Source: an uncultured Pelagibacteraceae bacterium
Lineage (GTDB): Bacteria > Pseudomonadota > Alphaproteobacteria > Pelagibacterales > Pelagibacteraceae
Assembly: GCA_902543535.1 (NCBI GenBank)
Contig: CACBYG010000005.1
Location: forward strand, 1 to 64,000
Direction: 5' to 3'
Length of the DNA stretch: 64,000 bases
Position 1 is the stretch's first letter, and each line of letters opens with the position of its first letter. The position numbers and the translations under genes are program-made. Positions 36,321 through 48,385 of this stretch are shown here, piece after piece. A model generated the notes under the pieces. That model saw nothing but the letters and a program-made list of their open reading frames with translations, was not told where the DNA came from and made no database searches.

Positions 36321-36693
36321 AAAACCACTTTCACCACATATACAAATTTATAGATGGCATATCTCTTCATTGGTATCTATTTCTCATAGAATAACTGGTA
36401 TAATTAATATTATAGCTATTACATTTATTTGTGTTTGGTCTGGCTGGTTAATTCTAGGTGAAGCAAATTACACTTTAATAAATTTTTTTCTTAACTCAAT
36501 TTTTGGTAAGTTTGTTGTTTTAGGAGTCGTTTGGTCATTTAGTTTCCAAGTTTTGAGTGAAATAAGACATCTAATAATGGATATGGGATATGGTTTCGAA
36601 TTACAAACAACTCGTATAACGGGCTTGCTTGTTATATTTGGTTCATTCCTGCTTACAGTAGCTATTTATTTAATTGGTAGAAATTTTTTTTAA
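36310..36693 (+). CDS. sdhC: Succinate dehydrogenase cytochrome b556 subunit
   Basis: A 127-residue membrane protein with three helices. The N-terminus KPLSPHIQIYRWHISSLVSI and HRITG (near 26-31) are hallmarks of SdhC. A heme-ligand histidine is expected in SEIRHLIMD (near 78-86). ATG 36310 is preferred to the ATG three codons upstream because it gives the usual N-terminus. The gene overlaps asd by eleven bases. Confidence 0.93.
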   Translation: MEDKKPLSPHIQIYRWHISSLVSISHRITGIINIIAITFICVWSGWLILGEANYTLINFFLNSIFGKFVVLGVVWSFSFQVLSEIRHLIMDMGYGFELQTTRITGLLVIFGSFLLTVAIYLIGRNFF

Positions 36694-36694
36694 T

Positions 36695-37021
36695 ATGAAT
36701 TTAGCAACAAAAAAATGGATTTTTACAAAAGCTTCATCAGTAATTTTATTACCCCTTATGCTTTGGTTTATTTTAAGTTTTGTATCTATTTACGATCAAG
36801 GCTATTTAGAAATTTTAAATTTTTTTATCACTCCAATAAATAAACTTCTCTTTAGTTTATTTATTATATGTGCATTTTTTTTCTCATCATTAACTATTAG
36901 TGAGGTTTTTGAGGACTATATTGCTAATGAAAAAATCAAAAATGTCGCAAACAGACTATTGTATATTTCTGCTATAGGTATTTCATTTTTAACAATAATT
37001 ATTATATTTAATCTTAAATAA
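36695..37021 (+). CDS. sdhD: Succinate dehydrogenase membrane anchor subunit
   Basis: A 108-residue protein with three hydrophobic helices. I start it at ATG 36695, just after the sdhC stop, rather than an in-frame TTG inside sdhC. Sequence conservation in this family is weak, and the assignment is mainly by position between sdhC and sdhA plus length and topology. An Asp in YDQGY near residue 37 may belong to the quinone/heme region. Its TAA overlaps the ATG of sdhA by one base. Confidence 0.87.
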   Translation: MNLATKKWIFTKASSVILLPLMLWFILSFVSIYDQGYLEILNFFITPINKLLFSLFIICAFFFSSLTISEVFEDYIANEKIKNVANRLLYISAIGISFLTIIIIFNLK

Positions 37022-38796
37022 TGAGTTCATACAATATTATAGATCACGAATATGACGTTGTAGTCTTAGGTGCTGGTGGATCAGGACTGAGAGCTGCTGT
37101 TGGTTTGAGTGAGGCAGGGTTAAAAACTGCATGTATTTCAAAAGTATTTCCAACCAGAAGTCATACTTCTGCAGCTCAAGGAGGGATTTCTGCTGCGCTT
37201 GGAAACATGGGTGAAGATGACTGGAGATGGCATATGTATGACACTGTTAAAGGAGCTGATTGGTTAGGGGATCAAGATAGTATAGAGTATTTGTGTAAAG
37301 AAGCGCCAAAAGCAGTCTTAGAATTAGAAAAATATGGAGTTCCATTTAGTCGAACAGATGAGGGAAAAATTTATCAAAGACCATTTGGAGGAATGACAAA
37401 AAATTATGGAAATGGAATAGTCCAAAGAACATGTGCAGCTGCAGATAGAACTGGACACGCAATATTACATACTCTTTATGGGCAAGCTTTGAAACACAAT
37501 ACAGAATTTTTTATAGAATATTTTGCACTAGATTTATTAATGAAAGACGGAGAGTGTAAAGGATTAATAGCTTGGAATTTGAATGATGGAACAATTCACC
37601 GATTTAGAGCTCATACAGTAATTATAGCTACAGGCGGATATGGAAAAGTTTATTATTCAGCAACTTCTGCGCATACTTGCACAGGGGATGGAAATGCAAT
37701 GGTATTGAGAGCAGGATTACCGTTACAAGATATGGAGTTTGTTCAATTTCACCCAACAGGTATTTACGGACACGGAACATTAATTTCTGAAGGCGTTAGA
37801 GGAGAGGGAGGATATCTAGTAAACTCTAAAGGTGAAAGATTTATGGAAAGATATGCTCCAAATGCTAAAGATTTGGCATCAAGAGATGTTGTGAGCAGAT
37901 CCATGTCGATAGAAATTAATGAGGGAAGAGGTGTAGGAAAAGATCAGGATCATGTTCATTTACATTTAAGTCATTTAGATAAAAGTGTAATTGAAAATAG
38001 ACTTCCAGGTATTACGGAAGCAGCGAGATTATTCGCGAATGTTGATGTAACAAAAGAGCCAATCCCTGTTGTTCCTACTGTCCATTATAATATGGGTGGA
38101 ATTCCAACTAATTATAAAGCAGAAGTTTTAACAGTAAATGGATCAGAAAAAACAGTGCCAGGCTTGATGGCAATTGGAGAAGCAGCATGCGTATCAGTTC
38201 ATGGAGCTAATAGACTTGGGTCAAATTCTTTGATTGATTTAGTTGTGTTTGGAAGAGCTGCAGCAAAAAGAGCTGCTGAACTAATCAAACCAGGTGCACC
38301 TCATGAAGAAATCCCTGAGACAGAAACTCAGAAGTGTTTAGATAGATTTGATAAATTAAGAAATGCACAGGGAGATAATAGTACTGCAGAATTAAGATTA
38401 GCAATGCAAAAAACAATGCAGTCAAAATGTGCAGTATTTAGAACAGAAAAAAATTTAAAGGAAGGTGTTAACGAAATTAGAAAAACTTATGATGGCATGG
38501 ACTCAATCTCAGTTAAGGACAGATCTTTAGTTTTTAATACAGATTTAGTAGAAACCTTAGAGTTTGATAATTTAATTAGACAGGCAGTAACCACAGTAGA
38601 CTCTGCGTATCATAGAAAAGAGAGTAGAGGAGCTCATGCAAGAGAGGATTACCCTAACAGGGACGATAAAAAGTTTATGCAGCACACACTTGCTTGGTGT
38701 GATGGGAAAGATACTAAAATAACATACAGACCTGTTCATAATTCAACCTTGACTAATGAAGTCCAATATTTTCCACCACAAGAAAGAGTTTATTAA
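37021..38796 (+). CDS. sdhA: Succinate dehydrogenase flavoprotein subunit
   Basis: A 591-residue flavoprotein. The FAD fold is [16 protein letters not shown] (near 14-29), the covalent-flavin histidine lies in [16 protein letters not shown] (near 46-61), and the active site contains HPTGIYGHG and [12 protein letters not shown] (near 240-265). It oxidises succinate to fumarate in the TCA cycle and passes electrons to SdhB. One base overlaps the next gene. Confidence 0.97.
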   Translation: MSSYNIIDHEYDVVVLGAGGSGLRAAVGLSEAGLKTACISKVFPTRSHTSAAQGGISAALGNMGEDDWRWHMYDTVKGADWLGDQDSIEYLCKEAPKAVLELEKYGVPFSRTDEGKIYQRPFGGMTKNYGNGIVQRTCAAADRTGHAILHTLYGQALKHNTEFFIEYFALDLLMKDGECKGLIAWNLNDGTIHRFRAHTVIIATGGYGKVYYSATSAHTCTGDGNAMVLRAGLPLQDMEFVQFHPTGIYGHGTLISEGVRGEGGYLVNSKGERFMERYAPNAKDLASRDVVSRSMSIEINEGRGVGKDQDHVHLHLSHLDKSVIENRLPGITEAARLFANVDVTKEPIPVVPTVHYNMGGIPTNYKAEVLTVNGSEKTVPGLMAIGEAACVSVHGANRLGSNSLIDLVVFGRAAAKRAAELIKPGAPHEEIPETETQKCLDRFDKLRNAQGDNSTAELRLAMQKTMQSKCAVFRTEKNLKEGVNEIRKTYDGMDSISVKDRSLVFNTDLVETLEFDNLIRQAVTTVDSAYHRKESRGAHAREDYPNRDDKKFMQHTLAWCDGKDTKITYRPVHNSTLTNEVQYFPPQERVY

Positions 38797-39575
38797 TGGC
38801 TCAAATAAGTTTACCTAAAAATTCTGAGGTAAATAAAGGGAAATATTTCAAAGATAAGACTGGGTCGAAAAATATTCGTAAGGTTAATGTTTATAGATGG
38901 GATCCATCTACAGAAGAAAATCCAAGAATTGATACTTACGAAGTTGATATGGATAATTGTCCTTCAAAAGTTTTAGACATTTTAAACAAAATTAAAAATG
39001 AAATAGATCCAACTCTGGCATATAGAAGGTCGTGCGCTCATGGTGTTTGTGGTTCATGTGCAATGAACATGGGAGGTAAAAATGGTCTTGCTTGTACAAA
39101 ACCTCATGCTGAAATAGATGGTGATATAGATATTTATCCTTTGCCTCATTTAAGAGTGAAGAGAGATTTAATAGGTGACTTAGATGGTCTTTATAAACAG
39201 TACCAGTCTATTGAGCCTTGGTTAAAAAATAATTCATCTAAAGATACAACTGAGATTTTTCAATCAAAAGAAGATAGAGCAAAATTAGATGGTGCATATG
39301 AATGTATAATGTGTGCATGTTGTTCAACTTCGTGCCCTAGTTATTGGTGGAATGGAGATAAATATTTAGGACCCGCTGTGCTTTTGCAGGCTTATAGATG
39401 GATTGTTGATAGTCGAGATGACGAAAGAAAAGCAAGATTAAAAAAAGTTGCTGATGAACTAAAACTTTACAGATGTCATACTATTCTAAATTGTACCAGT
39501 GCTTGTCCTAAAGGGCTAAATCCAGCAAAAGCAATTGCTGAAATCAAGAAAATGTTAGCTACAGCTAATGTTTAA
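38796..39575 (+). CDS. sdhB: Succinate dehydrogenase iron-sulfur subunit
   Basis: A 259-residue protein with the 2Fe-2S motif [15 protein letters not shown] (near 72-86) and a downstream Cys in GLACTKP, followed by 4Fe-4S and 3Fe-4S cysteine groups in [15 protein letters not shown] (near 169-183) and [17 protein letters not shown] (near 228-244). It carries electrons from the flavin to quinone in the membrane anchor. It ends the sdhCDAB set; 39 bases of featureless AT-rich DNA follow. Confidence 0.97.
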   Translation: MAQISLPKNSEVNKGKYFKDKTGSKNIRKVNVYRWDPSTEENPRIDTYEVDMDNCPSKVLDILNKIKNEIDPTLAYRRSCAHGVCGSCAMNMGGKNGLACTKPHAEIDGDIDIYPLPHLRVKRDLIGDLDGLYKQYQSIEPWLKNNSSKDTTEIFQSKEDRAKLDGAYECIMCACCSTSCPSYWWNGDKYLGPAVLLQAYRWIVDSRDDERKARLKKVADELKLYRCHTILNCTSACPKGLNPAKAIAEIKKMLATANV

Positions 39576-39614
39576 ATAGACTAATAAGTATTTTTGTTTT
39601 AAAAGATCCTTCTC

Positions 39615-41108
39615 ATGAAGTTAATAGAACACTTTGTTGGCGGAAAATTATTTTCAGGTTCTTCTGATAGAAAAGGTAAAGTTTTTAATCCAGCTACAGG
39701 TGAACAAGAATCTGAGGTTAAGTTGGCGTCGAAATCAGATTTAAATCAAGCAGTTGGAATTGCCAAAAAAGCTTTTGAAACATGGTCTTTAAAGCCAGCT
39801 CTTCAAAGAGCAAGAGTAATGTTTAAATTTAAAGAATTAATTGAAAAAAATTCTGATGAATTGACAAAACTAATTGTTTCTGAACATGGAAAAGTTTTTG
39901 AGGATGCCAGGGGTTCTTTAACAAGAGGACTTGAAGTTGTTGAATTTGCTTGTGGAATACCTCATTTATTAAAAGGTGAATTTTCTGAAAATGTTGGAAC
40001 AAATGTTGATAGTTGGTCAATGAGACAACCTTTAGGGGTTGTTGCAGGAATTACCCCATTCAATTTTCCTGCTATGGTTCCAATGTGGATGTTTCCAATA
40101 GCAATTGCATGTGGAAATACATTTATTTTAAAACCATCAGAAAAGGACCCGTCATGTTCTATTATGTTAGCTCAATTGCTTACAGAAGCAGGTCTTCCAG
40201 AGGGTGTGTTTAATGTAGTGAATGGTGACAAAGAATCTGTAGATGCAATATTAGAGAACTCGGATATTAAAGCAGTAAGTTTTGTAGGCTCAACACCAAT
40301 TGCAAAATATATATATGAAAACTCAGCAAAAAATGAAAAGAGAGTTCAAGCATTGGGAGGTGCTAAAAATCATTTGGTGGTAATGCCAGATTGTGATTTA
40401 GATGGAGCAGTTAATGGTTTAATGGGTGCAGCTTATGGTTCTGCAGGCGAAAGATGTATGGCCCAATCAGTTGCAGTTGCTGTTGGTGATATTGGAGATG
40501 AGCTTGTTTCAAGATTATCTAAAAAAGCTGAAGCTTTAAAAGTTGGCCCTGGAATGGATAAAGCATCTGAAATGGGTCCTTTAGTAACAAAAGAACACTT
40601 AGAAAGAGTTAGAGGATATGTAGATTTAGGTGTTAAAGAGGGTGCTAAACTAGTTGTTGATGGAAGAGATCTTAAACTTCAAGGTTATGAGAATGGATTT
40701 TATATTGGTGGTTGTTTATTTGATCATGTCAATAAAGATATGAGAATATACAAAGAGGAAATATTCGGCCCAGTATTATCAGTTGTAAGAGTTAAAACTT
40801 TTGAAGAGGCTGCAAAATTAATAAACGATCATGAATATGGAAATGGAGTAAGTATTTATACTAGAGATGGAGATGCTGGAAGAACATTCGCTAGCAAAAT
40901 TCAGGTAGGTATGGTTGGTATTAATGTACCAATACCAGTGCCGATGGCTTTTCATAGTTTTGGAGGCTGGAAAAGATCTTTATTTGGAGATAGTGCAATG
41001 CACGGTATGGAAGGAATAAAATTTTATACAAAACTTAAAACAGTAACATCCAGGTGGCCTTCTGGTATCCGTTCAAATGCGGAATTTGTAATGCCAACAA
41101 TGAAATAA
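39615..41108 (+). CDS. mmsA: CoA-acylating methylmalonate-semialdehyde dehydrogenase
   Basis: A 497-residue aldehyde dehydrogenase. Seen are [19 protein letters not shown] (near 148-166), KPSEKDP, the glycine motif [12 protein letters not shown] (near 223) and the nucleophile cysteine in [10 protein letters not shown] (near 277-286). MmsA converts methylmalonate semialdehyde to propionyl-CoA, or malonate semialdehyde to acetyl-CoA, in valine, inositol and beta-alanine breakdown; in marine bacteria it can also close the propionate and DMSP-derived acrylate routes. It stands alone between sdh and mdh. Confidence 0.93.
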   Translation: MKLIEHFVGGKLFSGSSDRKGKVFNPATGEQESEVKLASKSDLNQAVGIAKKAFETWSLKPALQRARVMFKFKELIEKNSDELTKLIVSEHGKVFEDARGSLTRGLEVVEFACGIPHLLKGEFSENVGTNVDSWSMRQPLGVVAGITPFNFPAMVPMWMFPIAIACGNTFILKPSEKDPSCSIMLAQLLTEAGLPEGVFNVVNGDKESVDAILENSDIKAVSFVGSTPIAKYIYENSAKNEKRVQALGGAKNHLVVMPDCDLDGAVNGLMGAAYGSAGERCMAQSVAVAVGDIGDELVSRLSKKAEALKVGPGMDKASEMGPLVTKEHLERVRGYVDLGVKEGAKLVVDGRDLKLQGYENGFYIGGCLFDHVNKDMRIYKEEIFGPVLSVVRVKTFEEAAKLINDHEYGNGVSIYTRDGDAGRTFASKIQVGMVGINVPIPVPMAFHSFGGWKRSLFGDSAMHGMEGIKFYTKLKTVTSRWPSGIRSNAEFVMPTMK

Positions 41109-41118
41109 AAGGAAAATA

Positions 41119-42081
41119 ATGACAAAAATATCTTTGATTGGCGCAGGCCAAATTGGTGGAACTCTTGCTCACTTAATTGGAACAAAAGAATTAGTAAACG
41201 AAGTAGTGTTATTTGATGTAGCGAGCGGTATTGCAAAAGGAAAAGCTTTAGATATAGCCCAATCTTCATCTGTAGATGGTTTTAATGTTAAATTTTCAGG
41301 CACTGATAATTACAAAAATATTAAGGACTCAGATGTAATAATTATTACAGCAGGTGTACCTAGAAAACCAGGAATGAGTAGAGATGATTTACTAGGAATA
41401 AATTTAAAAATTATTAAACAAGTTGCTGAAGGAGTTAAACAAAACGCCCCAAATGCTTTTGTTATATGTATTACTAATCCATTAGACGTGATGGTTATGG
41501 CATTTCAAAAATTTTCTAGTTTACCAGCTAATAAAGTTGTGGGCATGGCAGGTATATTGGATAGTTCTAGATTTAAATTATTTTTATCTCTAGAATTAAA
41601 CATACCAGTTAAAGAGATTGAGGCGATGGTGATGGGTGGACATGGTGATACAATGGTCCCTATGCCAAGATTTACAAAAGTCTCTGGCCGACCTTTACTT
41701 GATTTAGTCAAAGATGGAAAAATATCACAAGAAAGACTTGAAGAAATAAATCAAAGAACAAGAGATGGGGGAGCTGAGATAGTTAAGTTTTTAGAGAAAG
41801 GTTCAGCATTCTATGCTCCTGCAGCATCAGGTGTTCAAATGGCTGAAGCATATTTAAATGATCAAAAAAAATTATTACCATGTGCGGCCCAATTAAATGG
41901 AGAGTACAGTGTAAATAATGTTTATGCTGGAGTGCCTGTTATCATTGGAAAAAGTGGTGTTGAAAAAATTGAGGAAGTCAGTTTAGATGATAATGAGAAA
42001 AAAGAGTTTATGCATTCAATAGATGCGGTAAAAGCTCTTTGGGAAGCTGCATCAAAAATAGATCCTGATCTTTCCAAATAA
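41119..42081 (+). CDS. mdh: Malate dehydrogenase
   Basis: A 320-residue LDH-like malate dehydrogenase. Seen are [15 protein letters not shown] (near 5-19), [17 protein letters not shown] (near 78-94; the substrate-binding Arg), and the catalytic His in [14 protein letters not shown] (near 171-184). It interconverts malate and oxaloacetate with NAD. It starts the mdh-sucCDAB-lpd run after an AAAGGAAAA ribosome site. Confidence 0.96.
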   Translation: MTKISLIGAGQIGGTLAHLIGTKELVNEVVLFDVASGIAKGKALDIAQSSSVDGFNVKFSGTDNYKNIKDSDVIIITAGVPRKPGMSRDDLLGINLKIIKQVAEGVKQNAPNAFVICITNPLDVMVMAFQKFSSLPANKVVGMAGILDSSRFKLFLSLELNIPVKEIEAMVMGGHGDTMVPMPRFTKVSGRPLLDLVKDGKISQERLEEINQRTRDGGAEIVKFLEKGSAFYAPAASGVQMAEAYLNDQKKLLPCAAQLNGEYSVNNVYAGVPVIIGKSGVEKIEEVSLDDNEKKEFMHSIDAVKALWEAASKIDPDLSK

Positions 42082-42083
42082 AA

Positions 42084-43244
42084 ATGAATATACACGAGCA
42101 TCAAGCCAAACAAATCTTAAAAAAATATGGTGCATTAGTCCCAGAAGGAGTATTTGCTTTAAATGTTGAGGAACTGCTTGAGAAAGTAAAATCACTTAAA
42201 ACTGAAAAATACGTTCTCAAAGCACAAATACATGCTGGTGGAAGAGGAAAAGCTGGAGGTGTAAAAATTTTAAATACAATTGATGAGCTAGAATTAGCAG
42301 CTAAAGAGTTGCTCGGTAAAACACTTATTACTCATCAAACAGGCCCAGAGGGAAGAGAAGTTAAAAGATTATATGTTGAAGAGTCTTCAAACATAGAAAA
42401 AGAATTTTATTTATCGTGTCTTGTGGATAGAGCTAGTTCAAAAATTGCTTTCATATCAAGTGATCAAGGAGGCATGGATATTGAGGAAGTAGCGAGTAAA
42501 ACACCAGAAAAAATTTTAACTACAAAAGTTGATATTAATGAAGAAATTTCAAATACTGATTGTGAAAAAATTATAAAAATTTTTGATTTAAACAATGATA
42601 CAAAAAACCAAGCTATAAATTTAATCAAATCAATTTATAAAATGTTTATAAGTACTGATGCTAATATGGTTGAGGTCAACCCTTTGATTTTGACTAAAGA
42701 AGAAAAAATAGTTTGTTTAGATGCAAAAGTAAATTTTGACTCAAATGCCTTGTTCAGACATCCTGAAATTGTTGAGCTTAGAGACCTTAATGAGGAAGAC
42801 TCAACAGAAATTGAGGCAAGCAAACATGACCTCGCTTATATAAAATTAGATGGAAGCATAGGCTGTATGGTCAATGGAGCGGGATTAGCAATGGCTACAA
42901 TGGATATAATAAAATTATATGGAAAGGAGCCTGCCAATTTTTTAGATGTGGGAGGTGGTGCATCAAAAGAAAAAGTTTCTGCAGCTTTAAAAATTATTCT
43001 TTCTGATAAGAATGTTAAAGGTATCTTAATTAATATTTTTGGGGGAATTATGAGATGTGATGTGCTTGCACAAGGGGTAGTAGACGCTGCTAAGGAGATA
43101 AACATTAGTGTTCCTTTAGTGGTTAGACTTGCAGGTACAAATTTTAAGCAAGGTAAAGAAATACTTGATAGTTCTGGTTTGAAGTTAATATCAGCAGAAA
43201 ATCTAGATGATGCAGCTAAAAAAATTGTTGAGGCGATAAAATAA
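42084..43244 (+). CDS. sucC: Succinyl-CoA synthetase beta subunit
   Basis: A 386-residue ATP-grasp subunit beginning MNIHEHQAKQIL, with QIHAGGRGKAGGVK (near 46-59) for nucleotide binding, VEVNPL (near 197-202) and NIFGGIMRCD (near 316-325). With SucD it makes ATP or GTP from succinyl-CoA. Two bases separate it from mdh, and sucD follows directly. Confidence 0.97.
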   Translation: MNIHEHQAKQILKKYGALVPEGVFALNVEELLEKVKSLKTEKYVLKAQIHAGGRGKAGGVKILNTIDELELAAKELLGKTLITHQTGPEGREVKRLYVEESSNIEKEFYLSCLVDRASSKIAFISSDQGGMDIEEVASKTPEKILTTKVDINEEISNTDCEKIIKIFDLNNDTKNQAINLIKSIYKMFISTDANMVEVNPLILTKEEKIVCLDAKVNFDSNALFRHPEIVELRDLNEEDSTEIEASKHDLAYIKLDGSIGCMVNGAGLAMATMDIIKLYGKEPANFLDVGGGASKEKVSAALKIILSDKNVKGILINIFGGIMRCDVLAQGVVDAAKEINISVPLVVRLAGTNFKQGKEILDSSGLKLISAENLDDAAKKIVEAIK

Positions 43245-44120
43245 ATGTCAGTATTAGTAAATAAAAATACAAAAGTTATTTGTCAGGGCTTCACAGGATC
43301 TCATGGCACATTCCACTCTGAACAAGCAATAAGGTATGGGACAAATCTTGTAGGTGGAGTAACCCCTAAAAAAGGAGGCCAAAAACATTTAGAAAAACCA
43401 GTTTTTAATACAGTGTTAGAGGCAAAAAATGAGGTAGGTGCAGACGCTACTATGATCTATGTTCCAGCAAAGTTTGCAGCTGCTGCAATCATTGAAGCAA
43501 TTGATGCATCAATAGATCTTATAGTTTGTATAACAGAAGGCATCCCAGTTCAGGATATGCTTAAAGTAAGACAAAGTTTGGCTAGCTCAAATAGTCGTCT
43601 TATCGGGCCAAACTGCCCAGGAATAATTACACCTGACGAATGTAAAATTGGAATAATGCCTGGAAATATTCATAAGAGAGGATCGGTTGGTATCGTTTCT
43701 AGATCAGGAACATTAACTTACGAGGCAGTAGCACAAACTACTGAAAATGGACTGGGTCAATCAACTTGTATTGGCATTGGAGGAGATCCAATCAACGGTA
43801 CAAATTTTATAGATTGTTTAGATTTATTTTTAAATGATGATGAGACAGAGTCGATTTTAATGATTGGTGAAATAGGAGGTACAGCAGAGGAAGAGGCTTC
43901 AGAATTTGTCAAAAATCATAAAATTAAAAAACCTATAGTTGGATTTATAGCAGGAATTACAGCTCCGCCAGGTCGAAGAATGGGTCATGCAGGGGCTATT
44001 ATTTCTGGAGGCAAAGGTGGGGCAAAAGACAAAATAAAAAAGATGGAAGAATGTGGGATTACAGTTGCAGAATCACCATCAATCATTGGAAAAACATTGT
44101 TTAATAAACTGTCTAATTGA
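43245..44120 (+). CDS. sucD: Succinyl-CoA synthetase alpha subunit
   Basis: A 291-residue CoA-binding subunit with [16 protein letters not shown] (near 15-30), GPNCPGII (near 122-129), [10 protein letters not shown] (near 150-159) and the phosphorylated histidine in [14 protein letters not shown] (near 246-259). It starts on the base after sucC, as usual. Confidence 0.97.
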   Translation: MSVLVNKNTKVICQGFTGSHGTFHSEQAIRYGTNLVGGVTPKKGGQKHLEKPVFNTVLEAKNEVGADATMIYVPAKFAAAAIIEAIDASIDLIVCITEGIPVQDMLKVRQSLASSNSRLIGPNCPGIITPDECKIGIMPGNIHKRGSVGIVSRSGTLTYEAVAQTTENGLGQSTCIGIGGDPINGTNFIDCLDLFLNDDETESILMIGEIGGTAEEEASEFVKNHKIKKPIVGFIAGITAPPGRRMGHAGAIISGGKGGAKDKIKKMEECGITVAESPSIIGKTLFNKLSN

Positions 44121-44155
44121 AAAATACTATTAGAAGGATATATTAAGCAAAAAAG

Positions 44156-47074
44156 ATGTCTTCATCAAAAAATCTTGAATTTGAAAAAACTTCATTCTTA
44201 AATAAGTCTAATAGTGCATTTATTGAACAAATGTATCTTAAGTTTATCAATAAAGATCCTGAATTACCTGAGAGCTGGGTAAATTATTTTGAGGGTATAG
44301 GCGAAGAGATAAAAGTTATTGCTTCAGAAATAAATGGGCCATCCTGGGGGCCTTCAAAAGTAAAAATAGATATTGATGAATTACAAAAAAAAATAGAGAT
44401 AGAAGATAACAATAAAGTAAATAATGAAAAAATAGACTCATCAGAAAAATTTAATTTTCAATTACTTGCAGACTCTAACAAAGATTCCATAAGTGCTGTT
44501 GCCTTAATACGTGCTTATAGATTGAGAGGACATTTATTAGCAAATTTAGATCCACTAGAAATGAGAGAGTCCGAGTATCTTGATGAATTACATCCTGAAT
44601 TTTATGGTTTTAAAAAACATAATTATGAAAAGAAAATTTTCTTAAATGGAGTAATTAATAAAAAATACGCAAATATTAAAGAAATACTAAAATTTTTAAA
44701 AAAAACATATTGTGGAAATATTGGTTATGAGTTTATGCATGTGTCAAATCCAGTTGAGAGAAAATGGTTTAGAGACAGAATAGAGCAAGATCAAAATGCT
44801 TTAAACTTTACGAAGAACGGTAAAGAGGCAATACTAAATAAACTTGTACAAGCAGAAGGTTTTGAAAAATTTTTAGCTACTAAATATGTTGGTACAAAAA
44901 GATTTGGTCTTGATGGAGGTGAAAGTTTAATACCAGCTCTTGAGCAAATAATTAAAATTGGTGGGCAAAATCAGATTAAAGAAGTTAAAATTGGAATGTC
45001 CCATAGAGGTAGACTTAATGTTTTGGCAAATGTGTTACAAAAATCATATAAAAGAATATTTAATGAATTTGCAGGGGAAGTAAGCTCAGACTCTGAGGAA
45101 AGTGCAGGAGATGTAAAATACCATCTTGGTGCATCGTCAGATAGACAGTTTGATGGAAACTCTGTTCACGTAAGTTTAACAGATAATCCCTCTCACCTAG
45201 AAGCTGTCAATCCAGTAGTTTTAGGACAAACAAGAGCAAAGCAATTTTTTCATAAAGATAAAGAAAGAAATAAAGTTATACCTATTCTTATTCATGGAGA
45301 TGCTGCTTTTGCTGGCCAAGGAGTGGTAGCAGAATGTTTTGCTATGTCAGGACTTCCTGGCCACAATACAGGTGGCACCATTCATATTATAGTAAATAAT
45401 CAAATTGGTTTCACTACTAGTCCAAGATTTGCTAGGTCATCACCATACCCATCAGATGTTGCAAAGATGGTTGAAGCTCCAATTCTTCATGTGAACGGAG
45501 ACGACCCAGAAGCAGTTGTTTATGCGACTAGAATTGCTACTGAATTTAGACTGAAGTTTAATAGAGATGTTGTAGTCGACCTAATTTGTTATAGAAGATT
45601 TGGACATAACGAAGGGGACGAACCTTCATTTACTCAGCCATTGATGTATAAAAAAATTAGAGCACATCCAAGTGTTTATAAGATATATGGAAACAAGTTA
45701 GTTAATGAAAATTCAATTACCCAAAATCTTTTAGATCAAAATGTCAAAGGATTTAAAGATTTGTTGGACGAACAATATAAAAGTGCAAAAGATTATAAAC
45801 CTAAAATAGAATGGTTTGAGGGCTCATGGTCTAGATACAAACCATCTAAAGGCAAAGATAAAAGAGGTGTGACTGGTTTTGATGAACACAAACTTAAAGA
45901 AATATCAGATAGTATTAATACCATGCCTACTGAAATTAATATTCATAAAACTATTTCTAAAATTTTGAATATTAGAAAAAATTCAGTAGATAAAGGTTTT
46001 GATATTGATTGGTCTACAGCAGAAGCGCTAGCTTTTGGCTCTTTACTTGAAGAGGGTTACCCGGTTAGGCTAGTTGGTCAAGACTCTGGTAGAGGAACAT
46101 TTAGTCAAAGACATTCAGTTTTAAGAGACCAGATTGATAATTCTAGGTATATTCCATTAAACAATATTTCAAGTAAACAAAAAAAATTTGAAGTCGTTGA
46201 TAGTTTTTTATCTGAACTTGCTGTTTTGGGATTTGAATATGGATATAGTTTAGTTGAACCCAATACATTAACTTTGTGGGAAGCTCAATTTGGAGATTTT
46301 GCTAACGGTGCACAAGTTGTAATTGATCAATTTATAGCATCAGGAGAAAGAAAGTGGAATAGAGCTTCTGGGTTAGTGATGTTATTACCTCATGCCTATG
46401 AAGGACAAGGGCCAGAACATTCTTCTGCAAGATTAGAAAGATTTTTACAACTATGCTCAAATGACAATATGCAAGTATTAAACTGTACTACCCCTGCTAA
46501 TTATTTTCATGCTTTACGAAGACAAATGCATAGAGATTTTAGAAAGCCATTAATAATTATGACACCAAAATCTTTATTAAGAAATAAGTTCTGCGTTTCA
46601 AATTTAAAAGATTTTAATAAAGAAAATACGTTTCATAGAATATTATGGGATCATGCAATTGATCCAAAAGTAGATGGTTTTATTGAGCTGAAAGATAGTT
46701 CAAAGATAAAAAAAGTAATTTTATGTTCTGGAAAAATATATTTTGATCTTTTGGATGCTAGAGAAAAACTAAAAAAAGATGATGTTATAATTTTTAGAAT
46801 TGAACAATTATATCCTTTTCCTGCAAAAGCTCTTGTAAATGAGTTAAAACCATACGCAAAAAAGGCTAATTTTTTCTGGTGCCAAGAGGAGCCTAAAAAT
46901 ATGGGTGCCTGGTTTTCAGTTAGAGATTATATCCAATGGACATTAGATAGTTTAAAGGCTAATAATAACAAAATTTCTTATATAGGAAGAAGCCCAGATG
47001 CAAGTCCAGCAACCGGATATGCCAAAAGGCACAATTCTCAACAACAAGAAATAATAAATAAGGTTTTTGAATAA
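44156..47074 (+). CDS. sucA: 2-Oxoglutarate dehydrogenase E1 component
   Basis: A 972-residue thiamine-diphosphate enzyme of full length. Seen are LIRAYRLRGHLLANLDPL (near 113-130), GMSHRGRLNVLANVL (near 281-295), GDAAFAGQGVVAECFAMSG (near 381-399), HNEGDEPSFTQPLMYKKI (near 484-501), and the C-terminal transketolase-like half. It decarboxylates 2-oxoglutarate and succinylates the lipoyl domain of SucB, encoded seven bases downstream. A Shine-Dalgarno-like AGAAGGA lies in the 35-base spacer after sucD. Confidence 0.97.
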   Translation: MSSSKNLEFEKTSFLNKSNSAFIEQMYLKFINKDPELPESWVNYFEGIGEEIKVIASEINGPSWGPSKVKIDIDELQKKIEIEDNNKVNNEKIDSSEKFNFQLLADSNKDSISAVALIRAYRLRGHLLANLDPLEMRESEYLDELHPEFYGFKKHNYEKKIFLNGVINKKYANIKEILKFLKKTYCGNIGYEFMHVSNPVERKWFRDRIEQDQNALNFTKNGKEAILNKLVQAEGFEKFLATKYVGTKRFGLDGGESLIPALEQIIKIGGQNQIKEVKIGMSHRGRLNVLANVLQKSYKRIFNEFAGEVSSDSEESAGDVKYHLGASSDRQFDGNSVHVSLTDNPSHLEAVNPVVLGQTRAKQFFHKDKERNKVIPILIHGDAAFAGQGVVAECFAMSGLPGHNTGGTIHIIVNNQIGFTTSPRFARSSPYPSDVAKMVEAPILHVNGDDPEAVVYATRIATEFRLKFNRDVVVDLICYRRFGHNEGDEPSFTQPLMYKKIRAHPSVYKIYGNKLVNENSITQNLLDQNVKGFKDLLDEQYKSAKDYKPKIEWFEGSWSRYKPSKGKDKRGVTGFDEHKLKEISDSINTMPTEINIHKTISKILNIRKNSVDKGFDIDWSTAEALAFGSLLEEGYPVRLVGQDSGRGTFSQRHSVLRDQIDNSRYIPLNNISSKQKKFEVVDSFLSELAVLGFEYGYSLVEPNTLTLWEAQFGDFANGAQVVIDQFIASGERKWNRASGLVMLLPHAYEGQGPEHSSARLERFLQLCSNDNMQVLNCTTPANYFHALRRQMHRDFRKPLIIMTPKSLLRNKFCVSNLKDFNKENTFHRILWDHAIDPKVDGFIELKDSSKIKKVILCSGKIYFDLLDAREKLKKDDVIIFRIEQLYPFPAKALVNELKPYAKKANFFWCQEEPKNMGAWFSVRDYIQWTLDSLKANNNKISYIGRSPDASPATGYAKRHNSQQQEIINKVFE

Positions 47075-47080
47075 ATTGTA

Positions 47081-48385
47081 ATGAGTGAAAAAATTGTAGT
47101 TCCTGCACTTGGTGAGAGTATAACTGAAGCAACAGTGGCTAAATGGTTAAAAAATACGGGAGATTCTGTTGATGCGGACGAACCAATAGTTGAACTTGAA
47201 ACTGATAAAGTAAATTTAGAAGTTCCCTCTCCAATTACAGGAGTATTAACTGAAATAAATTCTAAAGACGGGTCAGTAGTGGAAGTGGGAGCTTTACTGG
47301 GCTCTGTTTCTGAAAAAGGCAGTGGTGCCAAACCCACTCCTACAAAGAATGAGGAGGTTAAAAAACAAGAGATTAAACCTAGTGAAAATAACGTGATTAA
47401 ATTAGACCCAATTAAAAAAGAGCCTAAAGTTTTTGAGGAGACTTTGAAAGTAGAGGAGCAAAGTGAAAAACCTTTGGTATTATCTGATGAAGTTGTCGAT
47501 CCAGCACCAATAATTAACAATACTCAGAGCCAAACACTGTCACCAGCTGTTCGTAAAATTGTCGCTGAAAACAAAATAGACCTAGCTTCTGTTCAAGGTT
47601 CTGGAAAAGATGGTCGAGTTCTCAAAGGTGACTTGATAAGTATGATGGGAGCAAATCCAAAACCTTCAGAGAGAAAAATTCAATATGGTCAAGAAGAAAG
47701 AATCAAGATGACCAGACTTAGACAAACTATTGCTAAAAGATTAAAGCAAGCTCAAGAAAATGCAGCCTTACTAACAACATTCAACGAAGTCGACATGACA
47801 AATATTATGCAAATGAGAAAAGAAAATCAGGAAGATTTTCAATCTAGATATAATATTAAACTTGGCTTTATGTCATTTTTTGTAAAAGCATGTGTTGTTG
47901 CTTTAAAGAATTTTCCAGCAGTAAATGCAGAAATTGATGGGGATGAAATAATTTATAAAAATTATTATAATATTAGTTTTGCAGTTGGAACTGATAAAGG
48001 TTTAGTAGTACCAGTTTTAAGAAATGCAGATGAGTTATCTTTTGCAGATATTGAAAAAAATATTAAAGAAATTTCTGAAAAAGCGAAGGATGGAAAATTG
48101 GTAATTGAGGATCTTCAAGGAGGAACATTCACAATAAGTAATGGTGGAGTTTATGGGTCTATGCTTTCAACACCTATATTAAACCTTCCACAATCTGGGG
48201 TACTAGGAATGCATAATATTGTTGAAAGACCTGCCGTTGTTGATGGAGAAATTAAAATAAGACCAATAATGTATTTAGCATTGTCGTATGATCATAAAAT
48301 TATTGATGGTAAAGAGTCAGTGTCATTTCTTAAAATGATAAAGGAAAATTTAGAGGACCCGAGAAGGTTGTTTTTGGATATTTAG
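47081..48385 (+). CDS. sucB: Dihydrolipoyl succinyltransferase (E2 of 2-oxoglutarate dehydrogenase)
   Basis: A 434-residue E2 with one N-terminal lipoyl domain (lipoyl Lys in [13 protein letters not shown], near 43), a charged Glu/Lys/Pro linker (about 85-150), a peripheral subunit-binding domain ([14 protein letters not shown], near 151-164) and a catalytic domain with the conserved SYDHKIIDG (near 404-412). It transfers succinyl from lipoate to CoA. Its stop immediately precedes lpd. Confidence 0.96.
   Translation: MSEKIVVPALGESITEATVAKWLKNTGDSVDADEPIVELETDKVNLEVPSPITGVLTEINSKDGSVVEVGALLGSVSEKGSGAKPTPTKNEEVKKQEIKPSENNVIKLDPIKKEPKVFEETLKVEEQSEKPLVLSDEVVDPAPIINNTQSQTLSPAVRKIVAENKIDLASVQGSGKDGRVLKGDLISMMGANPKPSERKIQYGQEERIKMTRLRQTIAKRLKQAQENAALLTTFNEVDMTNIMQMRKENQEDFQSRYNIKLGFMSFFVKACVVALKNFPAVNAEIDGDEIIYKNYYNISFAVGTDKGLVVPVLRNADELSFADIEKNIKEISEKAKDGKLVIEDLQGGTFTISNGGVYGSMLSTPILNLPQSGVLGMHNIVERPAVVDGEIKIRPIMYLALSYDHKIIDGKESVSFLKMIKENLEDPRRLFLDI

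Noticed and set aside
47038-47520. 160-codon open frame on the minus strand
   Set aside because: It is entirely antisense to the lipoyl and linker part of sucB; low-complexity Ser/Thr composition is that of a complement of Glu/Lys-rich coding.
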